This document shows positions 9,505 to 17,664 of a stretch of 64,000 nucleotides of DNA, one piece after another. Below the pieces are notes generated by a model. That model saw only the letters and a list, made by a program, of their open reading frames with translations, made no database searches and was not told the DNA's origin. The stretch's first letter is position 1; every line of letters begins with the position of its first letter. The position numbers were made by a program, and so were the translations under genes. This DNA comes from Bacteroidales bacterium (lineage in GTDB: Bacteria; Bacteroidota; Bacteroidia; Bacteroidales; Muribaculaceae), in contig JAAVFI010000069.1 in NCBI GenBank assembly GCA_014800815.1, positions 1 through 64,000 on the forward strand. Reading direction: 5' to 3'.

Positions 9505-10207
9505 TACATTGCTACTCCATGCTCCCGACGCCGCTTTTGTCGAGCCTTATATCCGCCGCGCTCTCCCCGGCGTAAAGATTGTGTACGACCGCAAGGATGC
9601 CGCTCCCGACATTGCCGTGATGCTCTCGAGCACCGATATATACGGCATCGGGGCTGCTGACATGCTCACCGAAGAGGCTCCTCTGCAGGGCCCCTGCAAG
9701 GCGCGCGAGGACGCGTTCGCAGAGCTTGCCGCGGGTGTGCCGACGCTGATTCTGCGATGCCCCGACATTATAGCGACGGGTATGAACGGTTTTCCGCGTG
9801 AGCTCGCCGAAAAAGTGCATAAGGGTACATTCTTCCACTTCCCCGGCAACGAGAGCCGCCGCAGCGCCGTGCACGCTACGGATATCGCCGAGGTGGTAAA
9901 GCGTGTGGCCGTGGCGGGGCTGCCGCACAAGGGTGTGAATGTGTATAATATCACCGACGGTGAGCATCCTACGATTCACGACCTTGCCGAAGCCTTGGCC
10001 TACCGAATGGGCAACAAACGCATATCCAATCTGAGTACGTGGGGACAGCGTTGGCTCGGACGCATGCTATATGGCCGACGTCTGATGAGCCTCTACACCA
10101 CTACGCGGACCTATAGCAGCGCGGCTCTCGAGACCGACCTGCACTTCACTCCAACGCCTGTGTGCACCTATATGCGCACGCACGTGTACGACAACGACAG
10201 CCTATGA
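9497..10207 (+). CDS. Degenerate NAD-dependent epimerase/dehydratase (extended SDR-like)
   Basis: This protein has 236 aa. The start was set at ATG 9497, inside the end of the glycosyltransferase, because an earlier start reads through that gene in the wrong context. VMLSSTDIYG resembles the SDR strand with the catalytic Ser, and LILRCPDIIATGMNGF plus SAVHATDIAEVV match the later substrate and cofactor region of extended SDRs. The N-terminal GxxGxxG dinucleotide motif is missing. Where YxxxK is expected, the sequence reads QGPCK, so the catalytic Tyr appears replaced. It may be a non-catalytic relative or act on another substrate. It is coupled to the next gene by an ATGA overlap. Confidence 0.7.
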   Translation: MIDTLLLHAPDAAFVEPYIRRALPGVKIVYDRKDAAPDIAVMLSSTDIYGIGAADMLTEEAPLQGPCKAREDAFAELAAGVPTLILRCPDIIATGMNGFPRELAEKVHKGTFFHFPGNESRRSAVHATDIAEVVKRVAVAGLPHKGVNVYNITDGEHPTIHDLAEALAYRMGNKRISNLSTWGQRWLGRMLYGRRLMSLYTTTRTYSSAALETDLHFTPTPVCTYMRTHVYDNDSL

Positions 10208-11019
10208 AGACACTCCGAAGTATAGCCAAGATTGCGCTGCAGAGCCGATGCCTTGTGCCGGCGAAGACTCCTGCCGACAAGGCGATAGTGGTGCTCGGCA
10301 ACGGCCCGTCGCTCAATACTACAATTGAGCAGTCGCTCGATGTGCTCAAGTCGCTGCCGTGCATGGCGGTGAACTTTGCCGCGCTCGCCGATGTGCTGCG
10401 CGAAATCCGTCCGCAGTACTATGTGCTTGCCGACCCTCATTTCTTCATTGAGGACGGCGGCGAGGGCTCGAATCTCTCGCGTCTGCGTGAGGCCTTCAAG
10501 CGAATCGACTGGCCGATGACGCTCTTTGTCCCGGCCCGCTGTGTGAAGGCTGCGCGTCGCTTCTATGCGTCGGCCAATGTGAGTCTGCGCCCCTTCAATG
10601 CCATCGGCGTCGAGGGCTGGAAGCCGCTTGTGCATGCGGCTTTCCGTCTCGGTTTAGGCATGCCGCGCCCGCGCAATGTGCTTATTCCGGCTATAATGCT
10701 GGCTATAGGCGAGGGCTTCGGGACGGTGTATGTGGCAGGTGCCGACCACTCGTGGCCGGCTACGCTTTCGGTAACGGATGAAAATGAAGTGGTGTCGGTA
10801 CAGCCTCATTTCTACGCCGATTCGGGGCACGAAGAGGCCCGTGTGCGGCATGAATATCAGGGCTACCGCCTGCATCAGATAATGGAAAGTTTCACCATAG
10901 CGTTCAGAAGCTATCATGAAATTGCGGCGTGGGCGCAGCGCCGTGGGGTAGACATAGTGAATGTTACCCCGGGAAGTTTTATCGACGCCTTCCGCCGCGG
11001 GCGCCTTCCTCAGAAGTGA
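10204..11019 (+). CDS. LPS/capsule-type protein with GNGPSL motif (DUF115 or GT42-like)
   Basis: This protein has 271 aa. The start at ATG 10204 overlaps the preceding TGA. VVLGNGPSLN near residue 30 followed by YYVLADPHFF is the pattern of proteins related to MptE/DUF115 and of GT42 sialyltransferases such as Cst-II, which share a nucleotide-binding fold with a G-N-G-P-S loop. A central GFGTVYVAGADHSW fits the same family. It closes the four-gene cassette, so it may add or modify a terminal sugar, but activity is unproven. Its last ten bases overlap the end of the convergent porin gene. Confidence 0.7.
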   Translation: MKTLRSIAKIALQSRCLVPAKTPADKAIVVLGNGPSLNTTIEQSLDVLKSLPCMAVNFAALADVLREIRPQYYVLADPHFFIEDGGEGSNLSRLREAFKRIDWPMTLFVPARCVKAARRFYASANVSLRPFNAIGVEGWKPLVHAAFRLGLGMPRPRNVLIPAIMLAIGEGFGTVYVAGADHSWPATLSVTDENEVVSVQPHFYADSGHEEARVRHEYQGYRLHQIMESFTIAFRSYHEIAAWAQRRGVDIVNVTPGSFIDAFRRGRLPQK

Positions 11020-12023
11020 AATATCACACCGGCGACTACCTGATTGTGCTGAGTAATGGCGTCGAAGTATTGCTCGTAGTTAAGTTTGAAGGCCGTGAAG
11101 CAGCGGCCAAGAGTCTTTGATGCCGTCACGCCGAAGGTGAGGCGGCGGTAGCCTTCGATGTCGTTGAGCAGCAGCCCGTCTATACCATACAGTCCTGAAG
11201 TGGTGTCGGTGATACCGTCGTAGCGGGCTTGTACAGAGAGTTTGTCGGCCATGCGGGCACGGAGTGGGAAGGCGTAGTCGACAAGGCCGTAGTAGGCGTG
11301 AGCGGGTTTGACGGGCGACCCTGCATAGCGGCGGTAGATGTATTCACCCTCGATGAAGAGGCGTGAGTATTTCCAGGAGAGCGACACGTCGTACTGGTTG
11401 ACGCGGACGCCGGCACCTGCACCGCCGGGAACGCGCGACATGAATCCGACTTCGGGAAGGAGGCCGCAGCGTGTGGCCCAATTGGCTTTTATGGCATAAG
11501 TCATGGTCGAGTTCCACTTGGTGTGGTCGGCCATGTCGGTGGAGCTGAAGATGCCGCCTTCGACGTAGAGTTTGGTGCCGGGTATGGTGTAGCCTGCTTT
11601 GGCACCTACGGCGCGGAGATTGCCGAAAGTGGATGTCGTGGCTACGGAAGTGAAGTAATATTCGTGCACGGCGCGGCAGGCGTCGATGCAGAAGGGCACG
11701 CGCATCTGACCGAGGAAGAGCTTGAGGCCCTTTGTCGGGGTGATGTCGGCGTAGAAGTCGAGCGGTTTTATTTTGCCGTTGGCACAGAAGTCGACCTGCA
11801 TGAAGTATTCAAACCAGGGCATGAGATTGCCTCCGGCCGAGAGTCGGGCATTGGCCACCTCGAAGCGGCTGTCGCCGTTGGTGGTGGAGAGGTGGTAGAA
11901 AATACGTGTTACACCGTTGAATTTAGGAACGTATGTCCAGGTAGAGTCAGCCGATTCGGCCGCAGTTGCACTTATGGCAACAATTATTGCCGCCATTGCC
12001 GCTTTAAGACGAGTGAGTTTCAT
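11010..12023 (-). CDS. Outer-membrane porin, phosphate-selective porin O/P-like
   Basis: This protein has 337 aa. A signal peptide ends near AAESA. The mature part opens with alternating beta strands (FEVANARLSAGGNLMPWFEY) and has GLKLFLGQMRVPF, typical of OprO/OprP-like porins in Bacteroidota, and it ends in Phe (VIFHF), as beta-barrels do. It probably forms a channel for small anions or other solutes in the outer membrane; the solute is not readable. Its ATG overlaps the stop of the lipoprotein gene by 4 bp, so it is the last gene of the envelope operon. Confidence 0.82.
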   Translation of the reverse strand: MKLTRLKAAMAAIIVAISATAAESADSTWTYVPKFNGVTRIFYHLSTTNGDSRFEVANARLSAGGNLMPWFEYFMQVDFCANGKIKPLDFYADITPTKGLKLFLGQMRVPFCIDACRAVHEYYFTSVATTSTFGNLRAVGAKAGYTIPGTKLYVEGGIFSSTDMADHTKWNSTMTYAIKANWATRCGLLPEVGFMSRVPGGAGAGVRVNQYDVSLSWKYSRLFIEGEYIYRRYAGSPVKPAHAYYGLVDYAFPLRARMADKLSVQARYDGITDTTSGLYGIDGLLLNDIEGYRRLTFGVTASKTLGRCFTAFKLNYEQYFDAITQHNQVVAGVIFHF

Positions 12024-13594
12024 TGATAATCGTAGAAAAGTTTCAGGTCGTCGAGGAAGAGGGTAGAGCCCGCACCGCCGGTGAAGTAGTCGCCGTACTT
12101 GCTTGCGGAGCCTGTGATGAGTATGTAGGTGGGTACCCGTGATGTAGATTTATAGTCGAGTTGAACTTCGAAGGGGGTGTAGGAGCCCACAGTCTCTCCG
12201 CACTGCATTTTACCGTAAGCCACCACGTAGGAGCCTTCGGGGTCGAAGAGCTGGCGGTTGTTGGGGTTGGTGCGGATTTCGAAGGGCTGGGGGCTGTCGA
12301 TCAGCGCTACCCACACTATGCAGGTGTCGGGCTGTCCGGCACAGAATGCAGTCTCGGAGTTGGAATAGTTGATAGGCACCGACTTGTATTTGAACATGCC
12401 TGTCATGCGCGTGGGGCGCTCGGTGAAGGGTCGTCCGAAGCTGAGTACGCCGTTGGTGCCGTCGGTGCGCACGTATGAGCCTGCAAAGATATTGCCGGCA
12501 GCGAGTTTGCCGAGTACGCCGATGCCTACGAAGCGTGTCTCGAGGCAGGCGGCATATCCCGAGCCGCTTGGGGTGTCTTCAGAGGGGAAGGTGTTGGAGG
12601 TGCCTATGGTCGTGGCGCCCTTGTTGCCGGTGTCCCAGAACTGTTCGCCGCCTTCGGGCCAGGGGCACCATACTTTCTTATCGAGCCACCAGTAGTCGAA
12701 ATCGCCGTTGGGAATCTGGGGTGTGGAGCCGGTGGTGAATTCGAGTACGTTGGCGTAGTCGGTACCCGAGTATGCGCGGGTCTCGTAGGTGGTGAGCGGC
12801 GAGAGGTGGTTGATGCGTGCTGTGAAGGAGCCGCCGTTGTGGGTGACTTCGCTCTCGGGTACGCGCGTCCATTCCTGAGTGCCTTTTATGCGGTATTCCA
12901 CGCCGTTGTCAAGGCCTGCCTCGGCCTCGCCTGTAACCCATGCAACGCCTGTCCATGCGTCGGCTGAAGCGGTGCGTACGGGGTCGTTGACGGTGCTTAC
13001 GTATATGGTCCACTCTTCGGTGCTGCCGAAGATTTCGATTTTGACTTTGAAGGGACTACGGGCGTCGAACTCCGAGCCTTCTTTAAGGTCGGGTGTCATC
13101 ACGCAGCCTTTCTGACCGAGCTTGGCGGCTTTGACCACGACTTTCGAGAGGTCGGTAGTGGAGCGGACGGCGAGAACCACGCGTCGGCCGGGGACATCGA
13201 TTACGGTTTCGCCCATTTCGCCCTCGACTTCAAAGTAGCGCTCGATGTTCTGCACGGCGGAGATTTTCCACAGCCAGTCCTGATACAGCCGGAGGTAGAC
13301 GAAGAGGGGCGAGGAGAGGTCGACCGGAGCCGTGAAGGGGTTGTCGACGATATGAGCTCCGGGGGTGAGGGTGTAGCCGGTGACCTGCACTGAGTAGATG
13401 TCGACTTCTTCGGGGAAGACGAGCGACACCGTGCGGTTGGTCGAGTCGATGACGGTAGCGGCGTCCTGGCCCTTGGCTGTGAGCGTTAGGAAGTTGGCCT
13501 GAATACGGGCGTAGGGTATATCATTCTTGATGCAGCCTCCTGCGATAGTCATGGCGAGGAGCGCGGCGATAGTATATAGTATGCGTCGGGTCAT
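12020..13594 (-). CDS. Lipoprotein with Fn3-like and PCMD domains
   Basis: This protein has 524 aa. The signal ends in IAGGC, a lipobox, so Cys21 is probably lipidated. Two N-terminal immunoglobulin-like segments (to about 215) precede an Fn3-like domain (about 215-295, with LSPLTTYETRAY). The C-terminal ~230 residues (IPNGDFDYWW, ETRFVGIGVLGKLAAGN, LFLDDLKLFYDY) match the putative carbohydrate metabolism domain (PCMD) of Bacteroidota. PCMD has a jelly-roll-like fold with no proven activity. It is likely anchored in the outer membrane and lies between two beta-barrels and a porin, which suggests a surface complex for binding glycans. It is not a SusD protein. Confidence 0.82.
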   Translation of the reverse strand: MTRRILYTIAALLAMTIAGGCIKNDIPYARIQANFLTLTAKGQDAATVIDSTNRTVSLVFPEEVDIYSVQVTGYTLTPGAHIVDNPFTAPVDLSSPLFVYLRLYQDWLWKISAVQNIERYFEVEGEMGETVIDVPGRRVVLAVRSTTDLSKVVVKAAKLGQKGCVMTPDLKEGSEFDARSPFKVKIEIFGSTEEWTIYVSTVNDPVRTASADAWTGVAWVTGEAEAGLDNGVEYRIKGTQEWTRVPESEVTHNGGSFTARINHLSPLTTYETRAYSGTDYANVLEFTTGSTPQIPNGDFDYWWLDKKVWCPWPEGGEQFWDTGNKGATTIGTSNTFPSEDTPSGSGYAACLETRFVGIGVLGKLAAGNIFAGSYVRTDGTNGVLSFGRPFTERPTRMTGMFKYKSVPINYSNSETAFCAGQPDTCIVWVALIDSPQPFEIRTNPNNRQLFDPEGSYVVAYGKMQCGETVGSYTPFEVQLDYKSTSRVPTYILITGSASKYGDYFTGGAGSTLFLDDLKLFYDYQ

Positions 13595-13598
13595 GGCT

Positions 13599-14441
13599 TC
13601 ATATTACGACCATAAGGCCGAAATTGATGTTGAAAATGTTGAACCTGAAGTTTGCCCCGGAGGTAGTTCTCGAGCCTTCGAAGACGCCGTCGGTCGACTG
13701 CGACTCGTGCCTCCACTTGAGGCCGAATACGCCGAAGGAGATGTTGAACGATACCATATCCTGGATGAAAACACACACGCCGGGGCTGAAATTCAGCGAG
13801 CCTTGTGTGACTATTGTGCGGGTGTCGCGTGGAGCGCCGTCGTACAATCTTTTGAATCGTGATGAACCGCTGCTGAAGTCGAGGTCAACTTCGTTGAAGA
13901 TACCGAAGCGTCCGTTGGTGTCGAGGCCCACGTAGCCGCGGTAGAATGTGGACACGCCGAAGCTCTGCTGATAGTAGCTTATGTCGCCGATGTTGAATGA
14001 GAGGTCTTCGTCGAAGTCGAATCCGAGGCTGCCGAGGTCGGCGGTGCCGCGGTTGTAGTTGAATTTCAGGCCGACGGCTTTGTTATTTGCGAAGAAATAG
14101 GATACCGACGGGTTGAGAGAGTACATCTTGCCCTTGACGTCGAGGTCGGTGAGCATGGAGAGCATCTGCACGTCTTCGGTGCTGAGTTCGCCGTAGGAGG
14201 CGGTGATGCCGAAGCCCCATTTGCCTTTCGGGATGAAGATATAGTTGAAGAGTCCGCGGTCGAAGCGACCGAAGTTCGGCTCGTCGATAATCATTGAGAT
14301 GGTGTCGCCGTTTACGATAACGAGCTCGGTGGAGTCGCGGTGCTCGATGTGTTGCTTGCGGGTGATTTCGGCTTTGGCAACGCCTGTGCCCAAGACTGAT
14401 GCCGCGATGAGTACGGCTGCGATTCGGAGTAACTGTTTCAT
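13599..14441 (-). CDS. Outer-membrane beta-barrel protein, sister of the next gene
   Basis: This protein has 280 aa, with a signal peptide ending near GVAKA. Amphipathic strands rich in aromatic and Gly residues follow. Several blocks match the upstream neighbour: FIPKGKWGFGITASYGE against FVPKGAWIGGVSVSYSQ, RFGIFNEVDLDF against RFGLFNEVQVQL, and the last strand INFGLMVVI against ITFGVMFYI. This points to tandem duplication. It has an acidic insert (DSTELVIVNGDTISM) that the sister lacks. Four bases separate it from the lipoprotein gene. Function unknown; a small 8-12 strand barrel is inferred. Confidence 0.8.
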   Translation of the reverse strand: MKQLLRIAAVLIAASVLGTGVAKAEITRKQHIEHRDSTELVIVNGDTISMIIDEPNFGRFDRGLFNYIFIPKGKWGFGITASYGELSTEDVQMLSMLTDLDVKGKMYSLNPSVSYFFANNKAVGLKFNYNRGTADLGSLGFDFDEDLSFNIGDISYYQQSFGVSTFYRGYVGLDTNGRFGIFNEVDLDFSSGSSRFKRLYDGAPRDTRTIVTQGSLNFSPGVCVFIQDMVSFNISFGVFGLKWRHESQSTDGVFEGSRTTSGANFRFNIFNINFGLMVVI

Positions 14442-14447
14442 AGCGCG

Positions 14448-15194
14448 TCAGATATAGAACATCACTCCGAAGGTGATCGAAAAGAGGTTGATTTTGAAGT
14501 TTGCACTCTGTGTGTGCATGTTGGCGTGATATATTTGGTCGGTCACCATATGGTTGTGCCGGTAGTCGAAGCCGAGCACGCCTACGTTTACTTCAAGAGC
14601 AGAGTCGTTGTTGAGGAACACTGCAAGACCGGGGGCGAGACCGACGTTGAACTGGAAGTTGGTCTGGTATGTGCCCGTGAGGTCTTCGCCTGAGCCCGAG
14701 CACAGTTTTGACTGACCGCCGCCGAGCTGCACCTGCACCTCGTTGAAGAGGCCGAAGCGAGTGCTCCTGCCGAGGCTTATGTAGTTGCGGAAGAGGAGTG
14801 TGCCGAGGTAGTTGTGGCTGATGCTGTAGAGGTTGTCGATGTTATATTCGGTGTCGGAGGCGAGGACGATGTCGGCGGCGTTGAGACGCGTGCGCTGACG
14901 GTTGTAGGAAAAGCGTCCGCCGGCTGCAAGGTTGTCCTTGAAGCAGAACATCACCGTGGGGCTGACTTTGAAAGAATAGGTGTCGCCGTTGAGGTGTTCG
15001 AATATGAGGAAGGAGTAGTTGTTCTGGTCGCTCTGGGAGTAGCTGACGCTTACGCCACCTATCCAGGCACCTTTGGGTACGAAAGATACCTGCTCGAGTT
15101 TGCGACGGAACTCCTGCTGAGCCGCGGCCTCGAAGCCGGTGAAGAAAATAATGAGCGCTGCCAGTGCGAGCGTGGCTCTGATATGGAATTTCAT
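14448..15194 (-). CDS. Outer-membrane beta-barrel protein, first gene of envelope operon
   Basis: This protein has 248 aa, with a signal peptide ending near FEAAAQ. After a short linker, FVPKGAWIGGVSVSYSQ begins a barrel of alternating polar and aromatic strands that ends in FGVMFYI. It is paralogous to the following gene, with a 6-bp gap. A promoter lies just upstream, so the operon runs barrel, barrel, PCMD lipoprotein, porin. Housekeeping barrel families (BamA, LptD, OmpA) do not fit. No ligand can be read. Confidence 0.8.
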   Translation of the reverse strand: MKFHIRATLALAALIIFFTGFEAAAQQEFRRKLEQVSFVPKGAWIGGVSVSYSQSDQNNYSFLIFEHLNGDTYSFKVSPTVMFCFKDNLAAGGRFSYNRQRTRLNAADIVLASDTEYNIDNLYSISHNYLGTLLFRNYISLGRSTRFGLFNEVQVQLGGGQSKLCSGSGEDLTGTYQTNFQFNVGLAPGLAVFLNNDSALEVNVGVLGFDYRHNHMVTDQIYHANMHTQSANFKINLFSITFGVMFYI

Positions 15195-15219
15195 TGCCGA
15201 ATATTCACGAAAATTTGCG

Positions 15220-15250
15220 TAAAGTTAGTAATTTTTTCTTAACCTGCAAA
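15220..15250 (-). promoter_or_regulatory. Promoter of the barrel-PCMD-porin operon
   Basis: On the minus strand, TTTG (15247-15250), 19 nt, then TAACTTTA (15220-15227), one mismatch from TAnnTTTG. The predicted leader is about 20 nt. Confidence 0.7.
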
Positions 15251-15283
15251 ATTACGTGAATACCCGGCAATGCTAACGGGCTG

Positions 15284-15859
15284 TTACTCTTTCTTCTCTG
15301 CGCCTTTCTCTTCGTCGTCTTTGAAGAGCTCGTCTTTCTCGTCGAGGGCGTAGTCGGCAGAGAGAAGAGCCATGAATCGCGATATCTGCTCCATGGCTTT
15401 GGCTGTGTCGGGGCTTATCTCCTGACCTTTGAGGCGCAGCATGAGCATGCCGTAGAGGGCGTTGAAGCATGTTTCGATTTCGCCGCCTTTGTCTTCGCCT
15501 GCCTTGGCGCGGAGCTCGACAATGAAGGGGAGTGTGGCGTAGAACTCCTTGCGGTATTGGTCGAACTTGGGCGACGGGTCGGCGAGGATGCGGTTGTTGA
15601 GGTCGGCGAGGGCTCCGATAGTATTGCGGTTCATCTGCAGATGTCCCTTGGATACTATCTCTTCGCGGCGCATCATGTCGATGAGCGATTCGTACCACTC
15701 ATGCACTTCCTTGCGTTTGTCCTCGGGGAATTTATTTACTATCTCGGCGTCAATCTTGTCGATATCGAGGTTGAACGCGCGGATTATATCTTCGATCTGC
15801 CACATGTAGAGGAGATACTGGGCGATGTTTTCTTTGCGGAGTTGGGATGCTATAATCAT
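15284..15859 (-). CDS. DUF4924 family protein
   Basis: This protein has 191 aa. The start is the ATG at 15857-15859, giving MIIASQLRKENIAQYLLYMW. This is the conserved opening of the DUF4924 family of Bacteroidota; an upstream in-frame start would read through the terminator of the previous operon. The protein is soluble, helical and acidic, ending in a charged tail (DEKDELFKDDEEKG). A conserved WQIEDIIRA motif sits at about 20-28. Function unknown. No clear promoter was seen between it and the terminator at 15894-15935. Confidence 0.8.
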   Translation of the reverse strand: MIIASQLRKENIAQYLLYMWQIEDIIRAFNLDIDKIDAEIVNKFPEDKRKEVHEWYESLIDMMRREEIVSKGHLQMNRNTIGALADLNNRILADPSPKFDQYRKEFYATLPFIVELRAKAGEDKGGEIETCFNALYGMLMLRLKGQEISPDTAKAMEQISRFMALLSADYALDEKDELFKDDEEKGAEKKE

Positions 15860-15893
15860 GAGAGGAAGTTTTCTTGTATAACAAACAGGAACA

Positions 15894-15935
15894 TAAAAAT
15901 GCCGGCGCGGGGCTTCGCAGCCTCTGCACCGGCAT
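15894..15935 (-). terminator. Intrinsic terminator of the seven-gene operon
   Basis: The stem ATGCCGG (15899-15905) pairs with 15929-15935 and continues inward as GGGC/GCCT, followed on the minus strand by five T. The stretch 15936-16058 holds only one further short hairpin (TGCCTG / CAGGCA, 16026-16046) and no gene. Confidence 0.75.
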
Positions 15936-16058
15936 AACTGTATCAATTACTTCTCAATAAAAAACAGTAATATTAATTCAGTACAATTTGCTATGTCTAA
16001 CTGTAACTATAAGACGCAGCTATACTGCCTGTCATTACAGCAGGCACTGAATTTTTAA

Positions 16059-17660
16059 CTATTCTTTACCAAAGATAGCGTCGTGGCGGTGCAGGAGGTT
16101 GAGGAAGCGGAGGTCGTCGCGGAGGGGGCCGACGTTCACGCCGCCGTCGATAGCCTCGGTCCAGTTGTGATAGTTGGCGTAGCCGAGGTCGAGAGCTTCT
16201 TCGGCGCATTTCATGGCCTTCTCGGTGTCGTCGGCCTGAGCGTAGAGGCAAGCGGCGTAGTAGTGGAGGAGACCGTCGTAGTCGGTGACGGTGTTGAGGA
16301 TATTCTCAATCCAGCGTATCGCTTTCTCGCGGTCGCCGAGGAAGAGGAGGGCGAAGCCCTTGAGCGAGCGGGGATTGTCGATGTAGTAGTGCTCCATTTC
16401 GGTCACGTTGGTGTAGAGCTGTTGGGCTGCCGCGTCTCTGTTGAGGTAGGTCTTGAACAGCCAGGCGCGGAGCATGGGCCAGCGGGCGTCTTCGGCATCG
16501 TTGAGGATAGCTTCGCCGAGGAGGTTGGAGGCTTCGTCGTAGTTGCCGATAGCTGTATATGCAAGAGCCATTTCGGCAAGGGCTTCGTTGCTGTCGCGGT
16601 TTACGGCGAGGGCCTGGGCTGCAGCTGTCACTGCATCTTCGTTGCGGCCGAGGGCACGGAGTATCTGCGAGCGGAGCACGAAATAGGAGGCGTTGTCGCG
16701 AATCATGCCGAGGGCGCGGTCGACGTTATCGAGGGCTTCGGTGTAGTTGCCCAGAGCGTAGTTACACTCGGCGATAGAGGCGTAGATGCCGTGATAGTTA
16801 TAGAGCTTCTGGTCGAGAATGGTCTGATAGTCCTCGATAGCGGCGAGGTAGTGGAAGTGTGCCTGAGCCACTACGGCGCGGATGTAGCGGAACATGCCTA
16901 CCTGCGGAGCCTGGGTTATGGCGTTGGAGAGTCCGGCCATGGCGGCGGGGTAGTTGGTGTTGCCGTAGTCGAGGAGCTCGTTCATGGCCTTGTTGTGAGT
17001 GCCGTCGACACTGAGAGCGAGGATTAGGTCGCTCACGGCGCCGTTGTGGTCGCCCATCTGTTTGCGTACGGAAGCACGGCGGACGTAAGTCTCGGCATTG
17101 TTGGGGTCGAGGCCTACGGCACTCTCGAGGTATTCGTTTGCAAGACCGAGGTTATTTTCCTTCACGGCGATGCGTGCGAGTCCGATGTAGGGTTCGGCAC
17201 CGCGCGAGTTGAGGCGCTGAAGACGGCGGAAACTTTCCTTTGCATCGCCGTACTTGCCGAGGGTGTACTCAGTGTTGGCTTTCTGATAGAGTACAGAGTA
17301 GGAGTCGGGAGCGAGCGCGAAGGCGTTGTTGAGTTCGGGGAGAGCCTGCTCGGGACGCTTGGTCTGATTGTAGATGCCGGCACGGAGTACGTAAGCTCTG
17401 AGTCGGACGTCGGTCTCGGTGCCGGGGGCGTATTCGAGTACCTTGTCTACGTCGGCCAAAGCGCGGATATACTCGCTGTGGCGATAGTACTCGTCGGCAC
17501 GCGACAGAAGTATATTGTAGTCTTTGGGGTTCTCCCGGAGTTCGTCTTCATATACTGCGAGTACGGCCTGGGTGACGGGATTCTGGATACCCGACTGGGC
17601 TGCTCCTACTGCCGAGCATAGGGCAATAGACAGCGCTGTTACGGCGGTGCGTAGTTTCAT
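16059..17660 (-). CDS. Periplasmic TPR-repeat protein
   Basis: This protein has 533 aa. ATG 17658-17660 gives a signal peptide (MKLRTAVTALSIALCSAVGA). The mature part is tetratricopeptide repeats almost throughout: repeated patterns such as ALADVDKVLEYAPG, YLESAVGLDPNNAETYVRRA and ALDNVDRALGM, roughly twelve to fourteen units. This is a protein-interaction scaffold, not an enzyme. It follows kdsA by 4 bp and is the last gene before the operon terminator. An envelope assembly role is suggested by the export signal and by kdsA, but the partner is unknown. Confidence 0.85.
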   Translation of the reverse strand: MKLRTAVTALSIALCSAVGAAQSGIQNPVTQAVLAVYEDELRENPKDYNILLSRADEYYRHSEYIRALADVDKVLEYAPGTETDVRLRAYVLRAGIYNQTKRPEQALPELNNAFALAPDSYSVLYQKANTEYTLGKYGDAKESFRRLQRLNSRGAEPYIGLARIAVKENNLGLANEYLESAVGLDPNNAETYVRRASVRKQMGDHNGAVSDLILALSVDGTHNKAMNELLDYGNTNYPAAMAGLSNAITQAPQVGMFRYIRAVVAQAHFHYLAAIEDYQTILDQKLYNYHGIYASIAECNYALGNYTEALDNVDRALGMIRDNASYFVLRSQILRALGRNEDAVTAAAQALAVNRDSNEALAEMALAYTAIGNYDEASNLLGEAILNDAEDARWPMLRAWLFKTYLNRDAAAQQLYTNVTEMEHYYIDNPRSLKGFALLFLGDREKAIRWIENILNTVTDYDGLLHYYAACLYAQADDTEKAMKCAEEALDLGYANYHNWTEAIDGGVNVGPLRDDLRFLNLLHRHDAIFGKE

Positions 17661-17664
17661 TTTT

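Noticed and set aside
12020-13594. SusD-like lipoprotein of a polysaccharide utilisation locus
   Set aside because: There is no SusD TPR-helical pattern and no SusC/TonB-dependent receptor next to it; the C-terminal domain fits PCMD.
16083-17027. Long plus-strand open frame opposite the TPR gene
   Set aside because: It mirrors a high-GC coding strand, its product is Val/Glu-rich low complexity without a family, and the minus-strand TPR protein has clear repeats and a signal peptide.
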